Shown here in pieces: positions 1 through 12,128 of a DNA stretch of 64,000 bases. The notes under the pieces were generated by a model. It saw nothing but the letters and a program-made list of their open reading frames with translations, was not told the DNA's origin and did not search any database. A program made the position numbers and the translations under genes. The stretch spans positions 5,022,001 through 5,086,000 of the forward strand of contig OZ176056.1 of the NCBI GenBank assembly GCA_964247055.1, written 5' to 3'. The first letter of the stretch is position 1; every line of letters begins with the position of its first letter. The DNA comes from Paragordius varius. Taxonomy: Eukaryota > Nematomorpha.

Positions 1-396
1 AACGCAGTTTACCAAAAACATGTGAAATAATGATGCTTTTGGATGACAAAATGTCGCATTTGTTTGGAAAAATGTTGCGTTTGCTTAAAATGCGTTTGGA
101 AAATTGTTGCTTTTTGATACAAAAGTTTCATGGTTACAACGGCGTAATCGTATTACACGAATTATATTGCTATGATTGTCTTATAAAATTGTTTTAATAA
201 CCTATATTTTAAAATCAAAATAATATTGATTCTAAACTTTATTTCATAAATTTATGTAAGTTACAATTCATAATAATGACACGCTAAAATGGGGGTTAGT
301 TTTTCAAACTCCATAGTATAAATAGAAATGCTTCTATAAAATATTACAAAATCAAACTTAATCATCCATTCTACACTTTTTCTCTAGTTTACCTTT

Positions 397-880
397 TGGG
401 GTAGTTTTCCATCTCAGAGCTCAATTTTGTAAATTACTTACAGTTTGAGAGTTATTTTAGTTAAATTTTAATCATCAAACATTGCTCTCTAAATTTATAT
501 TTTTTAATTGTGGCTTCTATAGTCCAAAATTATACAGTTCCAAAACACGATTGCAACGAACAACTAATATTAAAATCAAAATATATGTGTTTACTGGTAA
601 AATGTAGCATGAAAGTTATTTAAAGTTTATTATTTTTTCTAACCATAATATACATTTATTTCCTGTTGCATTAGCGATTAAAAAAAAATTTAGAAAAAAA
701 TGGCGGCAAAATAGTTTGATATGAGGATTTTTTAAAATTTTACATAAAAAAAAATGTTTTGTATTCGCCTAAAACATTAAAGAAAGCATATTTTTAAATT
801 CCGTTTAATATTTAATATTTTTTAAGGTATCTAAATCCCTAATCGCTCTGGGATATAAAACTACCCCAAAGGGTAGTGGA
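397..880. mobile_element. Diverged copy of palindromic-end MITE family
   Basis: Ends carry GGGGTAGTTTTCC on the left and AACTACCCCAAAGGG on the right. The inner part (around 700-770, aatggcggcaaaatagtttg) resembles the 47816-48378 unit (aatggcgtcggattagtttg). This looks like an old relative of the 570-bp MITEs at 47.8-49.2 kb. The match is partial and judged by eye. I see no coding potential in 1-972. Confidence 0.35.
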
Positions 881-1006
881 GGGTTAAAGCAAAATATTAA
901 ATATCTTTAAAAAATTGTTATTTATAATAGATAAGTTGTGTATAAATATTTTAATAGTAATAAGCACATATTTTATGTAAATTTTTTTCGATACTTAGAG
1001 GTAACC

Positions 1007-3323
1007 TAAAGTGACCAGATTTTTTCAAGGAAAAAGCGGGACAAATTTGAAAAAGGGGGGGGTACAATCAAAAATTTTACAAAAGATTTTATAATATTTA
1101 TTTATTTTTAAAACAAAAATATTATAATATAAAAAAATGTTTCATTACTTGGTATTTTTTTTTATTTGAGTGAATGCGTTTTAGCAGATTGTCATCATTT
1201 TTATAAATATTGTAGAAGTCTTCACAAGAATTTGTCAAATTATATTTAGATAAAATGGCCGTTAAAGTTTCAATAAATTAATTTTTCCGATGTCCACACC
1301 TGATTTACTGTGGAAAAAAAGGCGTTAAGAAGCAGCGTTGGTTCCAGATAAAGATAGTGCAAATTCCACAATTCTTAAAATATTATTGTATGAAACATAG
1401 TTTGTTTCGAAATGATGAAATATTTCCAACCATTTCATTTCTACTGTATTTTTTTCTGTTGTCCATAATTTAAGTTTTTCATTATTATTATATATTTTTT
1501 AACTAATGATACTTCAGGAAAAAAGATAATTTTCTGAAAGGTTATTTTTTGTGATTTTTGGGAGATGAAGATGTAATCAAATGATTTTTGAACATCGCAC
1601 CAATTAAATTCTGGTTTTAATGTTATCAAATGAAAGTAATTCATTTCAATGTATTGCACCATCCAGTCTTCCAAATATTCTTTACAGTTTATAAAACATT
1701 TTTATATGTACAACATATCTTGGTAATTTATTACACCTTGTTTTTCTAAATTATTTGGATGGTTAATGGTATAAAACTATTTTCTAACCTTTCTTGACAT
1801 TGGAATTTTAGGTTATTAACCCAATTGGATACTTCGATTGCCAAAATTTTGTCACCTTCTATCAATTTAATAACATTTTGAAAGAAAGAAGCTTGATTAT
1901 GTAGGAACTCTAACCATATTTTTGATGAATCACTTTTAAAAAACTTTTCCAAAGTTGAAGGACATTTGTCCTGTAATAAAAAATAGGATTTTAAAGGATC
2001 ATACATTTTTACAATTCTTTCGGTAGCTGGCAGACGAGCTAACAAAAAAGTTTTACAATATCCAAGCATTTTTTGATATTAAATTTCTGCCTCACAGAAT
2101 TTCTTAAGCGTTTCAACGCGTACCGTCCATATAAAAATAGGAATATATTTTAACAACTACATTTTCCACATCTAGGGGTAACAAATCAGCAGCTGTTTGA
2201 ATAGCGTTGTACATTATATGCGCTGCACACCGAACGCCAATAATGTTTTGATTAAGATTATCCGCTAATTTATAAAAAATATTTTTTGTTTCCCACCTTG
2301 CTTTTCCACCGAAGTTCGTATTGGAGTTGTCAGCGCAATATGCGATGATTTTGTCTTTTAAATATTTTTTAAAATATTCATTATTGAAGTAAAAATTATG
2401 TCGGAATTTTCCCCGGGTAGGGAAATAAAATCTATAATTTTAATTTTTACTCCAGTTTTTGGATTAAATTATCTTATTAAAGTGGGAAATAATTTTGTTT
2501 CCTTGTGATTTCATGCATCAGTGAAATTAATTTTCAGCAAATCTTTTTGTATTTCAAAAAATGCATGTGGCGAAAGGACATTGCATACAATGGCTTCAGC
2601 CTTTGTACGGGGACACGTAAATTTTTTATTGAATCCGGTACGAATGACCTGTGAGGCAATCCATAAATCTAAAAAAATGATTATGATTAACGGCGTGAAA
2701 AGATAAAACGCCTTCGGCTAGTGCCAAATTCTTTTCTTTCTCTCCAAAAGCGGTTTTTCGATAAAAATCGCTCATTTTGTAAGATGGTGCCGCCATATCT
2801 AAACATTTTTTATGGTTTGTTTCCATTTGCCTCGTAATATCATACTTGCCGCCATGTGCTAGGGTAAATTCCACCTCGCATAAAGAACATTTAACATATG
2901 ATTCATTCTTCGTTTTTTTAATAAAAGGAATTTCTTTCATTAATTCTTCGTTGAATTTACAACCTCTTTTTTTTTTAAACTAATATTAGTATAAAAAAAT
3001 ATTATATTAGCTTAATTTTCTGGAGTAAACGTATAAGCTACCGATTTGTGGTATTTAATTTGTCTTTTTGATAATGTTGGCAGAAAGATTAGGAAGCAAA
3101 TTGTGTAATCATATTATATAAATTCGAAAAAAATAAATATTTTTGATTTAAAAATAAAAAATTCTAATTTAAAATTGACATATATTTTATAGATCACTAA
3201 TATTAATTTCTTATAAAAAATTTAAATGTGTTTAAAAAATTTCTTTTTATATAACCGTGAAAAAGTGAAAACGTAGCGGGACGCGGGGCAAAGTGTGAAA
3301 AAGCGGGACGTCTGGTCACCCTA
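1007..3323 (-). mobile_element. hAT DNA transposon with decayed transposase, inserted in the GPCR gene
   Basis: Terminal inverted repeats are TAAAGTGACCAGA on the left and, reversed, TAGGGTGACCAGACGTCCCG on the right. The target duplication is GGTATACC at 3324-3331 against GGTA-ACC at 1000-1006, one base short. Minus-strand reading frames at 2626-2940 (a CxxC finger with the AHGG..DI..H pattern of hAT N-termini), 1746-2069 (LPATERI..MYDPLKSYF, then FLHNQ) and 1441-1674 are pieces of one hAT transposase in the correct order, but they are separated by stops and frame changes. The element is about 2.3 kb and cannot make an intact transposase. It sits inside the last coding exon of the GPCR-like gene. 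Confidence 0.88.
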
Positions 3324-3519
3324 GGTATACCTCAACATATCATTGACCCTAAAAGCGTAGTTGATCAATAAATTTAGGAAGAAACAATTAAAATGAAACC
3401 CAAAAATACCATACGCAATTGGTTTTGAGCCGATGGCAGGATTTTTTACAATACCAAATATATATGAATGGATTTTACATGTATAACTTTGATTGAAATT
3501 GAAAATCATTTGCATTCCT
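3324..3519 (-). CDS. Last exon of the GPCR-like gene (TM7 and C-tail), cut by hAT
   Basis: The minus-strand frame reads ...NPAIGSKPIAYGIFGF..., which fits TM7 and helix 8 of a class A receptor; KPIAY stands where NPxxY is expected. An acceptor-like ttttatag lies just upstream at about 3519-3526. The frame ends LRYT followed by TAG, and that stop is supplied by the hAT end at 3321-3323. Across the transposon, one copy of the target duplication leads straight into S-K-Y-R-K-K-F-T-stop at 999-973 in the same frame. The original exon therefore very probably ran to position 973. Assignment to the same gene as 4512-6260 is inference. No TM6 exon was found between them, and the exon phase does not fit the candidate donor at 4522. 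Confidence 0.55.
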
Positions 3520-3525
3520 ATAAAA

Positions 3526-4370
3526 CAGGGGTTTCAATACAAATAGCTTTCATGGCTGCATTTCAAATATATATTGGCATTTATAAATTTACTAGCGTAA
3601 ATCTCGTACTACTACGCAGCCCGAGGTGGGGGGAGGGGGGGCTATTTGAAAAAAGGGACAATAAAATGATCCACATAGGTGAATTATTTTGAAACATTAT
3701 TTAATAGCTATGATCTCATAGAAATTTCAAAACGGTGCATTATTACTAATATATTGTTTACTTGGGCGAAAAATAGATTCAAAACATTATTTTTGTCTTT
3801 GTTTTTTAAAAAATGGCATTTTACGAGGGGAGCGGGTAAAAAGAGGACCTAAATTAAAAAAGCGAGACGACTATGTTCGGCGCAATCGAAAATAACTAAA
3901 CAAAAATCATATTTGAAATTGAATGGTCCAACACGTTCTCCGGAAAATCGTCTAAAAGACACGATATTTGTGGACTTCTGTTTTCAAAAAAACCCATTTT
4001 TCACACGGGGTGGGCCCGAACTGGGGGCCTATATCAAAAAAAGGCGAAGCTATTGTCTGGGCATTCATTAATGATTATATTTTTTCGATATTTGGATTTG
4101 AAAGGGTCTACCGGTTTTCCGGTACCAGATTACAAAGCCAGCATTTTCCATTTTTACAAATATATAGATTACAACTCAAAGACAAGATTCCAAAATCCCA
4201 ACGTAATGTAACAATTTGTTTTTAGTTCCAGTAAATTGGATTGACTTTTTTGGAAAAATTGTTAAGAAACAACAATTTAGCTAGATTTTCTGAGTATATT
4301 TTAGCAAATTATGAATTTTCAATTCGCGCGCAAATAGAGTTTTAAGGGGCTCGGCCCGTGACCCCTCTTA
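3526..4370. mobile_element. Non-autonomous hAT-like insertion
   Basis: The left end CAGGGGTTTCAATACAAA matches the ends at 40920 (AGGGGTTTCAACACAAATGG) and 28136. The right end is probably near 4363-4370 (reverse strand AAGAGGGGTCACGGGCC). The inner part, about 3790-4190, is clearly homologous to 38400-38770 inside another hAT element: shared blocks include atggcattttacg, gggtgggcccgaa and acaaagccagcattt. A clear target duplication was not found, so the boundaries are approximate. It lies between the TM5 and TM7 exons of the GPCR-like gene. Confidence 0.55.
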
Positions 4371-4511
4371 TATATAAATGGATAGAATGTGAAAGTTATT
4401 TTATTATTTATAAAAAGCAGAATGTATAAAAACCCTTTTTATATGATTATAAAATATGTTAATAAATTTATTTTTCATGTTACCAAATATTTAATTGTTT
4501 ATTGAAAAGTA

Positions 4512-6260
4512 TTAGGGTTTTACCTTCAAAAGAAAGGCATTACTGGAGCACACAATGACAAAGGAAATTGTCAAATTAATCAAGACAAACACTTTAAGGA
4601 AAAGCAGAGATAGCCAAGCTGCATTAACATTCCTATCATAATTATAAGTTTCGAATTCAAGAATATTGGAGCATGCTGTTCCAAAAAAGCAACAATAGCA
4701 CGGAGGCAACCATATTTTCAATGTGGATAATTTTGAAACCATAGTTCTATTTGTGTTGACTGTGGGACCTAGGAATGGTACTCTATAGGATTCTGATAAC
4801 ATTTTATCATCTGGATTCCTTGAGTTATGTATTAAATCCAAATATTGACGTTTTTGATAAAAGGGTATGAAATTGACAAAGATATTAATTATCCATACAA
4901 CAATAATTATTATAATTACGGTCGTTTTGGTCATAATAGCGTGATACCTTATGGCTTGACTTATGAACAAAAAACGGTCAGTAGCTAGCAAAGCTAAGGT
5001 ATACAGAGTTACACTCAAACCAGTTAAAAAGAATACGAGTTGAATTCGACAAAGTAACATAATATTGAGCGATGGAATGAATTTCCAAAAATATTGTCTT
5101 TGATTCTTATGCGTATCTTGGATAGCTTTTGTTATGTTGGAATAAATTTTTGAGGACAGGGCAATCATAGAAAAATTTTCATGATGAGTTTTCTCTATGG
5201 TGTCAAAATTTGATATATTTAATTTAAACGTTAATCGTACCCAACTATCATTAACAAAATTAATAGTTTCACCAAATAATGGCGTTATCATATTTTGTGG
5301 TTGAGGACGTCTATTGAATTTCACAAAAAAATCAACTGTATTTGCCGTAAATGATGTGAAATTCATTGCAATGGTAGACGCATTTGCATCATTATAATTG
5401 TTACAAGCACAATCGCAAGTTATATCTGTAAAGTATTTTGATGCGGTAAATTTTTTTGAAGCAAAGCATAAGTTTTCTTTATTTTTATTGTAGTCATAAA
5501 ATTTGTATGATATCCGTTTAATTTTCATAGCCGGAATCGGATAAAAACTATTTATTGTATCTCTTTTTTCTAAATCGACATTAATGAAAAGATTAAGATC
5601 GCCATTCCTCAAATTAAACAAACCAAAATTTTTAGAGACATGAGCATTTTTTTCAAGAACAGCAAAACTATACAACACCACTGATATTAAAGGGATGATA
5701 GTAATCATGAATATGCTGGTAAAACCTAAATTAAGTAATAAAGGCTTATTATTATTGTTTCCACGGCGCCTTTCAATTTTAAATATGGCGTACAAAAACA
5801 AAATGGTAGTCGTGAAACTAATAAGAAAACCGATTAAATTTATGGACATGAGAAATAAGGGAATTCCGGCAAACCTTTTCAAGTGATGTGAAATTTTAGA
5901 GGATAAATCATGCGGTGTATTGTAATATAACAACGATGGTTGGGCAAATGTTTGAAAATTAGAATTAATTGAGTTTCGTTCGATATATTTATATGGCTCA
6001 AACCTAAATCCAAGTTGATTAGGCGTGTAATAAGTAAACAGTGAGATATCTTTCAGACAGCAACATTTTTGGTTGATATGATTAGCGTCAGTAAATTTTC
6101 CAAACGAATGCTGCTGGATTATTAAATCACTTGGTTTATCAAATATCCTGATTAACATATTAATAGTGATTGACGGTATATTTTCGTGTTTCAATGTATC
6201 CGATTTCATAAGATAAATTAAGAGTGATAAAAGCACAAACAAAGGTTTAAATATTCTCAT
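4512..6260 (-). CDS. Rhodopsin-family GPCR-like protein, TM1-TM5 exon with giant ECL1
   Basis: An open frame of 582 codons. Residues 1-20 look like a signal peptide. Hydrophobic segments lie at about 135-161 (TM1), 175-200 (TM2), 399-425 (TM3), 446-466 (TM4) and 548-575 (TM5). TM3 has Cys404 and a DRF triplet at 428-430, exactly 24 residues apart as Cys3.25 and Asp3.49 are in class A receptors. Trp456 fits W4.50. The segment between TM2 and TM3 is about 200 residues and carries several N-glycosylation sites; an ordinary first extracellular loop is far shorter. TM5 ends at ..FLLK, where AAG|GTAAAA (donor at 4522) would remove the frame's own stop. TM6 was not found; a TM7-like exon lies at 3324-3519. 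The ligand is unknown. The gene may be a pseudogene. Confidence 0.68.
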   Translation of the reverse strand: MRIFKPLFVLLSLLIYLMKSDTLKHENIPSITINMLIRIFDKPSDLIIQQHSFGKFTDANHINQKCCCLKDISLFTYYTPNQLGFRFEPYKYIERNSINSNFQTFAQPSLLYYNTPHDLSSKISHHLKRFAGIPLFLMSINLIGFLISFTTTILFLYAIFKIERRRGNNNNKPLLLNLGFTSIFMITIIPLISVVLYSFAVLEKNAHVSKNFGLFNLRNGDLNLFINVDLEKRDTINSFYPIPAMKIKRISYKFYDYNKNKENLCFASKKFTASKYFTDITCDCACNNYNDANASTIAMNFTSFTANTVDFFVKFNRRPQPQNMITPLFGETINFVNDSWVRLTFKLNISNFDTIEKTHHENFSMIALSSKIYSNITKAIQDTHKNQRQYFWKFIPSLNIMLLCRIQLVFFLTGLSVTLYTLALLATDRFLFISQAIRYHAIMTKTTVIIIIIVVWIINIFVNFIPFYQKRQYLDLIHNSRNPDDKMLSESYRVPFLGPTVNTNRTMVSKLSTLKIWLPPCYCCFFGTACSNILEFETYNYDRNVNAAWLSLLFLKVFVLINLTISFVIVCSSNAFLLKVKP

Positions 6261-7357
6261 TTTTTATGAATTGATTTAACTATTTTCAGTAGTAATTATT
6301 TAGGTAAAAAAAATATTATTTCTTATTATTTATTTGTTAAGTAAGCTACATTCATGAAACAGGGAATTTTGGCAAGTATTTTGGCATATTAATCTAGTCA
6401 GTTAAATTAATATTGATTTTTGTATAAATTGAAATTTAATGAAAAAAAAACCTTTTTACCTAAAATGTTGTGACTACACATATATATTCCGCTTAATAAT
6501 TAATTAAGAGGTACACCTGTTTAATTTCAGTAAATTTCTTATTTACTACTTTGCATAGGTCATACATGAAACTTTTCCCTTAACTTTAATTATGGTTAAT
6601 ATAACATTTTGTAAAAAAAATATTTAAATAGATAAAAAAGATTATGATATGATATAACATATATAGTGTGATTAGAGTGTTATTTAGTGTTTAGATTTCC
6701 TAGCACGCCGATGCCGTCGGTTCTTTATGTTTTGCGGTTAAATTTGAGCGTTTTAGCACCTTTGAATATTTCCCAATTTTCGGAAGTGAGCCGAAGCGAT
6801 CCGATTAGATCGTTGATTCGATAATAATTAAAAATAAATGTAAACTATCATATTAATAAAACATTAATTGATTACTTTAAATTTTTAAGGGATATAATAT
6901 CTTATTATAAAAAGAATCATGGTTATATAGAGTTTAAAATTAAACTTTCAAATTGATAGAATTAAAGAGATTTGGAAAGGTAATTAATAAAATAAATGCA
7001 AACCTGTCCTGTTTTCTTCAACCTGTTGTGTGAAGTATGGTGCAATCTGTGATAATCACTTGATATGCCTTTCGTGGTTTAATGTTTCAACCTGTTTCAA
7101 GGTAGCAGGTTCGTTTTCCCACATGTGGATCGGGGAATCTCATGAACAGTAATTTTAAATTTTTGGAATTTAAAAGGCTACAATGAAAGCTTTGCGCATT
7201 TTTTCCTTAACGTTGAGCATAAAATTGTATTTTGCGATATCCGTTTTTAGGCGTATAAGAATACCTTACCTATTTCAATTCGAATTACAATGTACGATGT
7301 AAATATAGCATGGATATATTTGTCTTGTTTGATTTATTCGTAAATCTCCCTTCCTGC
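6261..7357. other. Intergenic, nothing assigned
   Basis: I see no gene here. A GC-richer patch at about 6700-6800 and another at about 7000-7140 contain no convincing frame, tRNA or repeat partner within the window. Confidence 0.5.
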
Positions 7358-8474
7358 CAGTAGCGAAACTACGGGGAGCTAGAAACAGCAGTGCGGGGGG
7401 GGCAAGACAAAACAGGGACCCTTTTTTACCTTTCATATTTAATTTGGGCCCCCTTCCTATTTTGCGGGGGGGGGGACAACATTTATTACCTTTTTTATTT
7501 ACAGATATGTAACTAATGATTGCCTGATTGAAAGTATACTGGCAAAGAATAAAGAGAATTATTATTGGAAAGGAAGAAAAAGAGAAAAAAGGCATTTTTT
7601 CACGATTTCATTAAGCGGTTTTATTATAAGCTTATAATTAATAAACACCTTATATTCTCTCCAGTTAACACCTTAAAAAAGTGAAAATATTTAAAAAATA
7701 AATAAAAGAGTATAGATAGTTGACACCAAAAAATAAGTGAAGCTTATAAATTTTCAAGTCCAAAATTATTTTGTTATTAAAAATTATAGTATTATAGTTT
7801 TTGAGTTCACAAAGACAGATGTAATTTTGCCTCTGTTAAATTAAAATAATTACAAATAAAATTTCATTTACAATAATATATTCATATTAATGAGCAAATG
7901 GGTTCATGTATATATTAATATTATTGAGTTAAAGGAAAGAGCAAAAAATCCATTTTTTCACTATCCATTAAATTTTAGGCATAATGATATTGTTTGTTCC
8001 TTTATTAATTTCTGGCAGTTTTAATAGTGAACAAAAAAGGAGGGAAAAAAGAAAAACATTTATCATAACAATATTCTATAACAAGTAATCTCAATTTATT
8101 TATTTTGATTATACAATACGCAATTTAATACAGGCCAACTCATATTAATGTTGGTAAATTCATATCACAGCTAAGTATGATAAATAACAATAATTTTGTA
8201 AAAAATGTTTTTCAATGCATACATGGTGAATAAAATTTATTAAATTTTACAGAATGATTGTTAGCTGGTGTATATTAATATGCATTATTTTTCTAATGTT
8301 TTTAACCTTTGATGCATAATATTTTCAAATTTATTTTTAGTTCTAAAACATAAATTTTTTTATAAACTTCCACCACATACTAAAACAGGGGTCAATTATT
8401 TTCAGCGGGAAATTCTCAAAATTTAAAAATCTTGGAGGTCCGCACATTCATATTCCATTTCTATACATATTTAT

Positions 8475-8586
8475 CAGACCTTCGAACCGGAAGCTGGTTC
8501 CTGTTTTAGGAACCTATTGCTGTTCCATTTTTAAATTAAAACCCGGTTCTAGTTCCACTTTTTTTGGGACAGGTTCGAAGCCCTGG
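8475..8586. mobile_element. Short hAT-type MITE nested in copy A
   Basis: Inverted ends CAGACCTTCGAACCGG and, reversed, CAGGGCTTCGAACCTGTCC bound about 110 bp. The same insert is present at about 31148-31222 in copy B, so it was there before copies A and B separated. Confidence 0.55.
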
Positions 8587-8872
8587 TATTTCAAAAAGCC
8601 ATATTACCATAAAAAATATTTTACTATTCTGACTAAACAGCTGTCAAAATTTTATTTGTACGAATTCCGAAAATATAACTTTTAACAATAAGTTTATATT
8701 TAAGAAGTTTCCCCGCTGCTATTCTTGTAGATAAGCATCCGTTTTTTTGCAACTATGGAGGCAATATATACATTTTTTGGCTACAGTATTAAAAAATAAG
8801 ACCATTTGAGAAGTTCTACTAAGAGATTTGAAATAAGTTTGAAAATATTAAATCCCACTCGTAAGTCCAGAA

Positions 8873-11344
8873 CAGTGGTACTTAAACCGGGGGCCATGCG
8901 GCCCTAAGAGTGCTTTAAAATTGCCCTTTGACCATATTGATACTTAAATTATTTTTTTTATTTATGAATTTTCAAAATACACATAAACGAATTTTCGCTT
9001 ATTTTAATATTAATTTATTTTTATTTAATTTTGGTAATTTTTATTTTTTGCGCAAAATGTAGAAAAATTTCCTTACATTAAAATTATTTCAAAATTTTGG
9101 CACACGTTATTTCTGTTTCTATTTTGAAACTTTTATTGCCTTTTTTTTATTTAAGCAAGCCTTTCAACCAAACTTGCATATACATATTCTTTTCATTGCT
9201 ATCCTGCATCATTTTTATAACACATTCCCATAAAATATTTTTCAAATTAACATCATTAGATTTCGACCTGTTTTTTATAGCATAATTCAGATTTTATTCC
9301 TATTTTTTTGAAAGAAATTACATATTATTTAAACATAAATTCAAAGAATGACACCTAATGCTAAAAAACGTTTATAATCGATGAAATTAGCTCCTTTAAA
9401 AAAAATGGGAAGAAAATTTCTTTGTTGTTTTAAATAAAAATGTTGTTGCTGCCTATAACAACATAAATATAGAAAAATACAATACTGAAAGACATTTACA
9501 ATCCATCATTCTCATAAATTAGCAGAAAATCATGAAGAAAGAAACGAAAAATATATAAAGATTGAGGAATGATACCAGAACAAAAATTTATTATGTCCAT
9601 AGCTTTCTCCCAGGAAAAATTTGCTATATTTTAGGAAGAAATATGCAACCGTTTACTGATTCACAACTATTAAAAGAATGTCTAATAAATCGTTGCACTT
9701 TTTTATTTGATAAATTCCATAATAAATATCAAATCATGAGGCAAATTTAAAAACTTCAACTTTCTGATTCAACATGTGCTCGTCGCATTGAAGATATGTC
9801 TAAATATATTTTAACAATACATTATTGGCTCTAAAAACTGCAATATTATAGTATTGCTAATTCTAGCACTGATATTAGTTTAACACCTCAATGTGCTCTC
9901 TTCGTGAGATTTTGCAACGACAACATAATCAACTAGGAATATTTAAAATTTTTACCTAAAAATAATACCACGAAAGGAAAAATTTTGTCTAAATAATTAG
10001 CACTTTTTTCGATAACAATGATATATCTATGAAAAAATTGGTTTTGATCTGCACAGATGGCTGTCCCTCTATGATTGGAATAAACAAAGGATTTATTCCT
10101 CTTTTAAAAAACATATATAATTTTCATATTTTATCCTTTCACTGCTTTATTCATCATATAAACTTGGTTTCGCGTGTAAAAGATGAATCACTCAACTCAA
10201 TAATTATATCAGTTGTGTATATAAGTAACCACATTATTGGCAGAGAATTCAACCGCCGTAAATTCTAAAACCTTCTGAAAGAGATCCACAGTGTGTTTGA
10301 TGATATTCTTTTGTGCACCGCTTTGAGATGGCTAAGCCTTAGCAAAGTATTAAATAGATTTTTTTGTTTTAAGACCTGAATATCTATTATAAAAGATAAC
10401 TGAAAGTTTGACGAGCAAATTAATAGTGGTGACAAATGGTGGGTTTTATTAGTCCTCCTTTGCGACATTACTCATAAACTTAGTATTTTAAATACAAGTC
10501 TTCAAGGGAGAAAAATAAAAACCCAATTTTCTAATCAAATATATGCTTTTGAAGAAAAATTAATAATATATAAACAAGATTTTATAAATAAAACACTCCT
10601 ATATTTTCCAATACTTAAAATGATTTATAATAAATATGGAATTTACCGCGGAGATAAATTTAATAGACAATCATTCATTTTTATCTAATGAGATGAAATA
10701 AGATTTCAAGTAAATATTAAAAATTGCTTAAAACTCGTTAAAAATCTATGTCATATAGATGTAACCAATATTAAGCAACTTGATCGTTTCGATTTTGATC
10801 AGGCGCATATCATAGAAGAATTCGTAGATTTTAAAAATTATTCCGAATTGGAGGCTATATTCAAGGAGAATCGTAGCGAAGAAAGACATGTATAGAGTTT
10901 TGGCAAGATGTGCCAAATAAATAGGAAAATAAAAAAATAGTGCTTAAGTTATCATAACTGTTTTTCCCTCAACTTAAACGTGTGAGACGGCATATTCAAA
11001 AAAGAAGTATGTCAAAAATATATACAAAATCGCTTAACCGATGATCATATGGACGACGTATTAAGATTGGCTTGTCATGAGACGAAACCAAATTTGACAA
11101 AAATTATTGGTTAATATCAACATAAATGTTGTTATCAAAATATTTTAATTTTATAAACTAAATGGTGCAAAACGAGTTTTTAGCTGGATTTACATGCGAT
11201 CCGCAAAAATTCAGCTGATTTAGAATATAAATATGTGCATATGTGTCAAATAGCTATGGAATATTTGCCATTATAAGGTTCATGGCCCTCGAAAAAAATA
11301 TATATTAGATTTGGCCCGTCAAATTTTTTTGGTGAGTACCTCTG
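8873..11344 (+). mobile_element. hAT transposon, GTF2IRD2-like transposase, decayed
   Basis: Ends are CAGTGGTACTTAAACC and, reversed, CAGAGGTACTCACC. The flanking 8-mers GTCCAGAA (8865-8872) and GTCTAGAA (11345-11352) are a target duplication with one mismatch. Plus-strand transposase pieces include 10029-10268 (CTDGCPSMIG..KGFIPLL, then HCFIHHINL) and, at about 10440-10630, CDITHKLSILNTSLQGR and a YAFEEKL segment. These match the catalytic core of the GTF2IRD2/FAM200-type hAT group. Stops and frame changes break the gene. The element lies inside copy A. Confidence 0.85.
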
Positions 11345-11599
11345 GTCTAGAAGGTATACGTCTCTTTTATCATTTATCGTTATTTTGATATTATTAAGGT
11401 TGTAACAATTATAACAATAACGAGCATTAAGATAAATGAGCGGGAAGAAGCTTCTATGTTAATTATTTGAATTTGTATTTTTTTGCCTTTTTTATTATAT
11501 ATTAAATAAAGTACATCAAATCTTTACAACATTACAATCAAATGATATAGACCTTATAAAAGTCGAAATAAATATAATAAAATAATAACATTATATGAT

Positions 11600-11980
11600 A
11601 TCACTCTTTCGAGCGGTAATATCAGTAAACTATTTCGCCATAGAACCCTGTCTATGGCGTCCTCGCGTTGTAGGTTCCGCCATGTCCCTCTTAACTGTAT
11701 CTATCCATCGCGTTTTAGAGCGCCCTCTTCCCCTCTTGCCTTTCACAATATAATCATCGATCTTTTTACCAATGTAGTTATTATCTCTTCTTTCTACATG
11801 TCCAAACTATCTTAAACGATTTACCATCATCTTTTGCGTTACCGGTTTGATTTCCGTACTTCCTCTTATGTAGACATTCTTCACCTTGTCATTCCTCGTT
11901 ACACCGCACATCAATCTAAGCATTCTCATTTCCACCTCAAAGTGCCTCTCTTCTGATTTTTTGTTTACAGGCAAATTTTT
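11600..11980 (-). mobile_element. RTE LINE 3' fragment, old
   Basis: On the minus strand the sequence encodes FGHVERRDNNYIG, KGKRGRGRSKTRWIDTVKRD and a final box like IDRVLW, with frame breaks. This parallels the C-terminus of the RTE copy at 50191-51220 (FGHIERRDSNYIA.., ..KTKWIDTIKREL..). It is only the 3' end of the element and more diverged than the other copies. Confidence 0.8.
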
Positions 11981-12059
11981 TTAACAAAATAAAAATATAA
12001 AAAAAAATTAATTTTGAGAAAAAAAGTCTATGTAAAAATATTTTTTATATTTTTTTAAA

Positions 12060-12128
12060 AATTTTAGGCGGTCACGTTTTGAAATCTCGACATCACAGTC
12101 TATCACGGACCGTTTGGCCACCTCTGAT
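12060..12128. mobile_element. hAT right-end remnant
   Basis: The reversed end CAGAGGTGGCCAAACGGTCC resembles the terminus at 41217 (CAGGGGTGGCCACGCGGCC). No partner end or target duplication was identified. Confidence 0.4.

Larger units (their letters stand above)
7358..11575. mobile_element. hAT element copy A, split by a second hAT
   Basis: It starts with CAGTAGCGAAACTACGGGGA. Positions 7358-8720 match copy B (30141-31350) over their whole length. From about 8740 the sequence instead matches the 56400-56742 segment (ggaggcaatatatacatttt, ...caatcaaatgatatagacct) and resumes after the inserted hAT at 11345-11575. Its own right terminal repeat is missing where an RTE fragment begins. The open frame at 7275-7595 is not a gene. 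It is an internally rearranged, non-coding derivative of the DUF4371-type hAT family. Confidence 0.7.

Noticed and set aside
3321-3515. The short frame taken as the complete end of the GPCR
   Set aside because: Its stop codon is inside the hAT terminal repeat; host sequence beyond the element continues the frame.
8475-8586. GGTTCGAAGCCC resembling a tRNA T-arm
   Set aside because: No cloverleaf; the motif is an inverted terminal repeat and recurs at 31148-31222.
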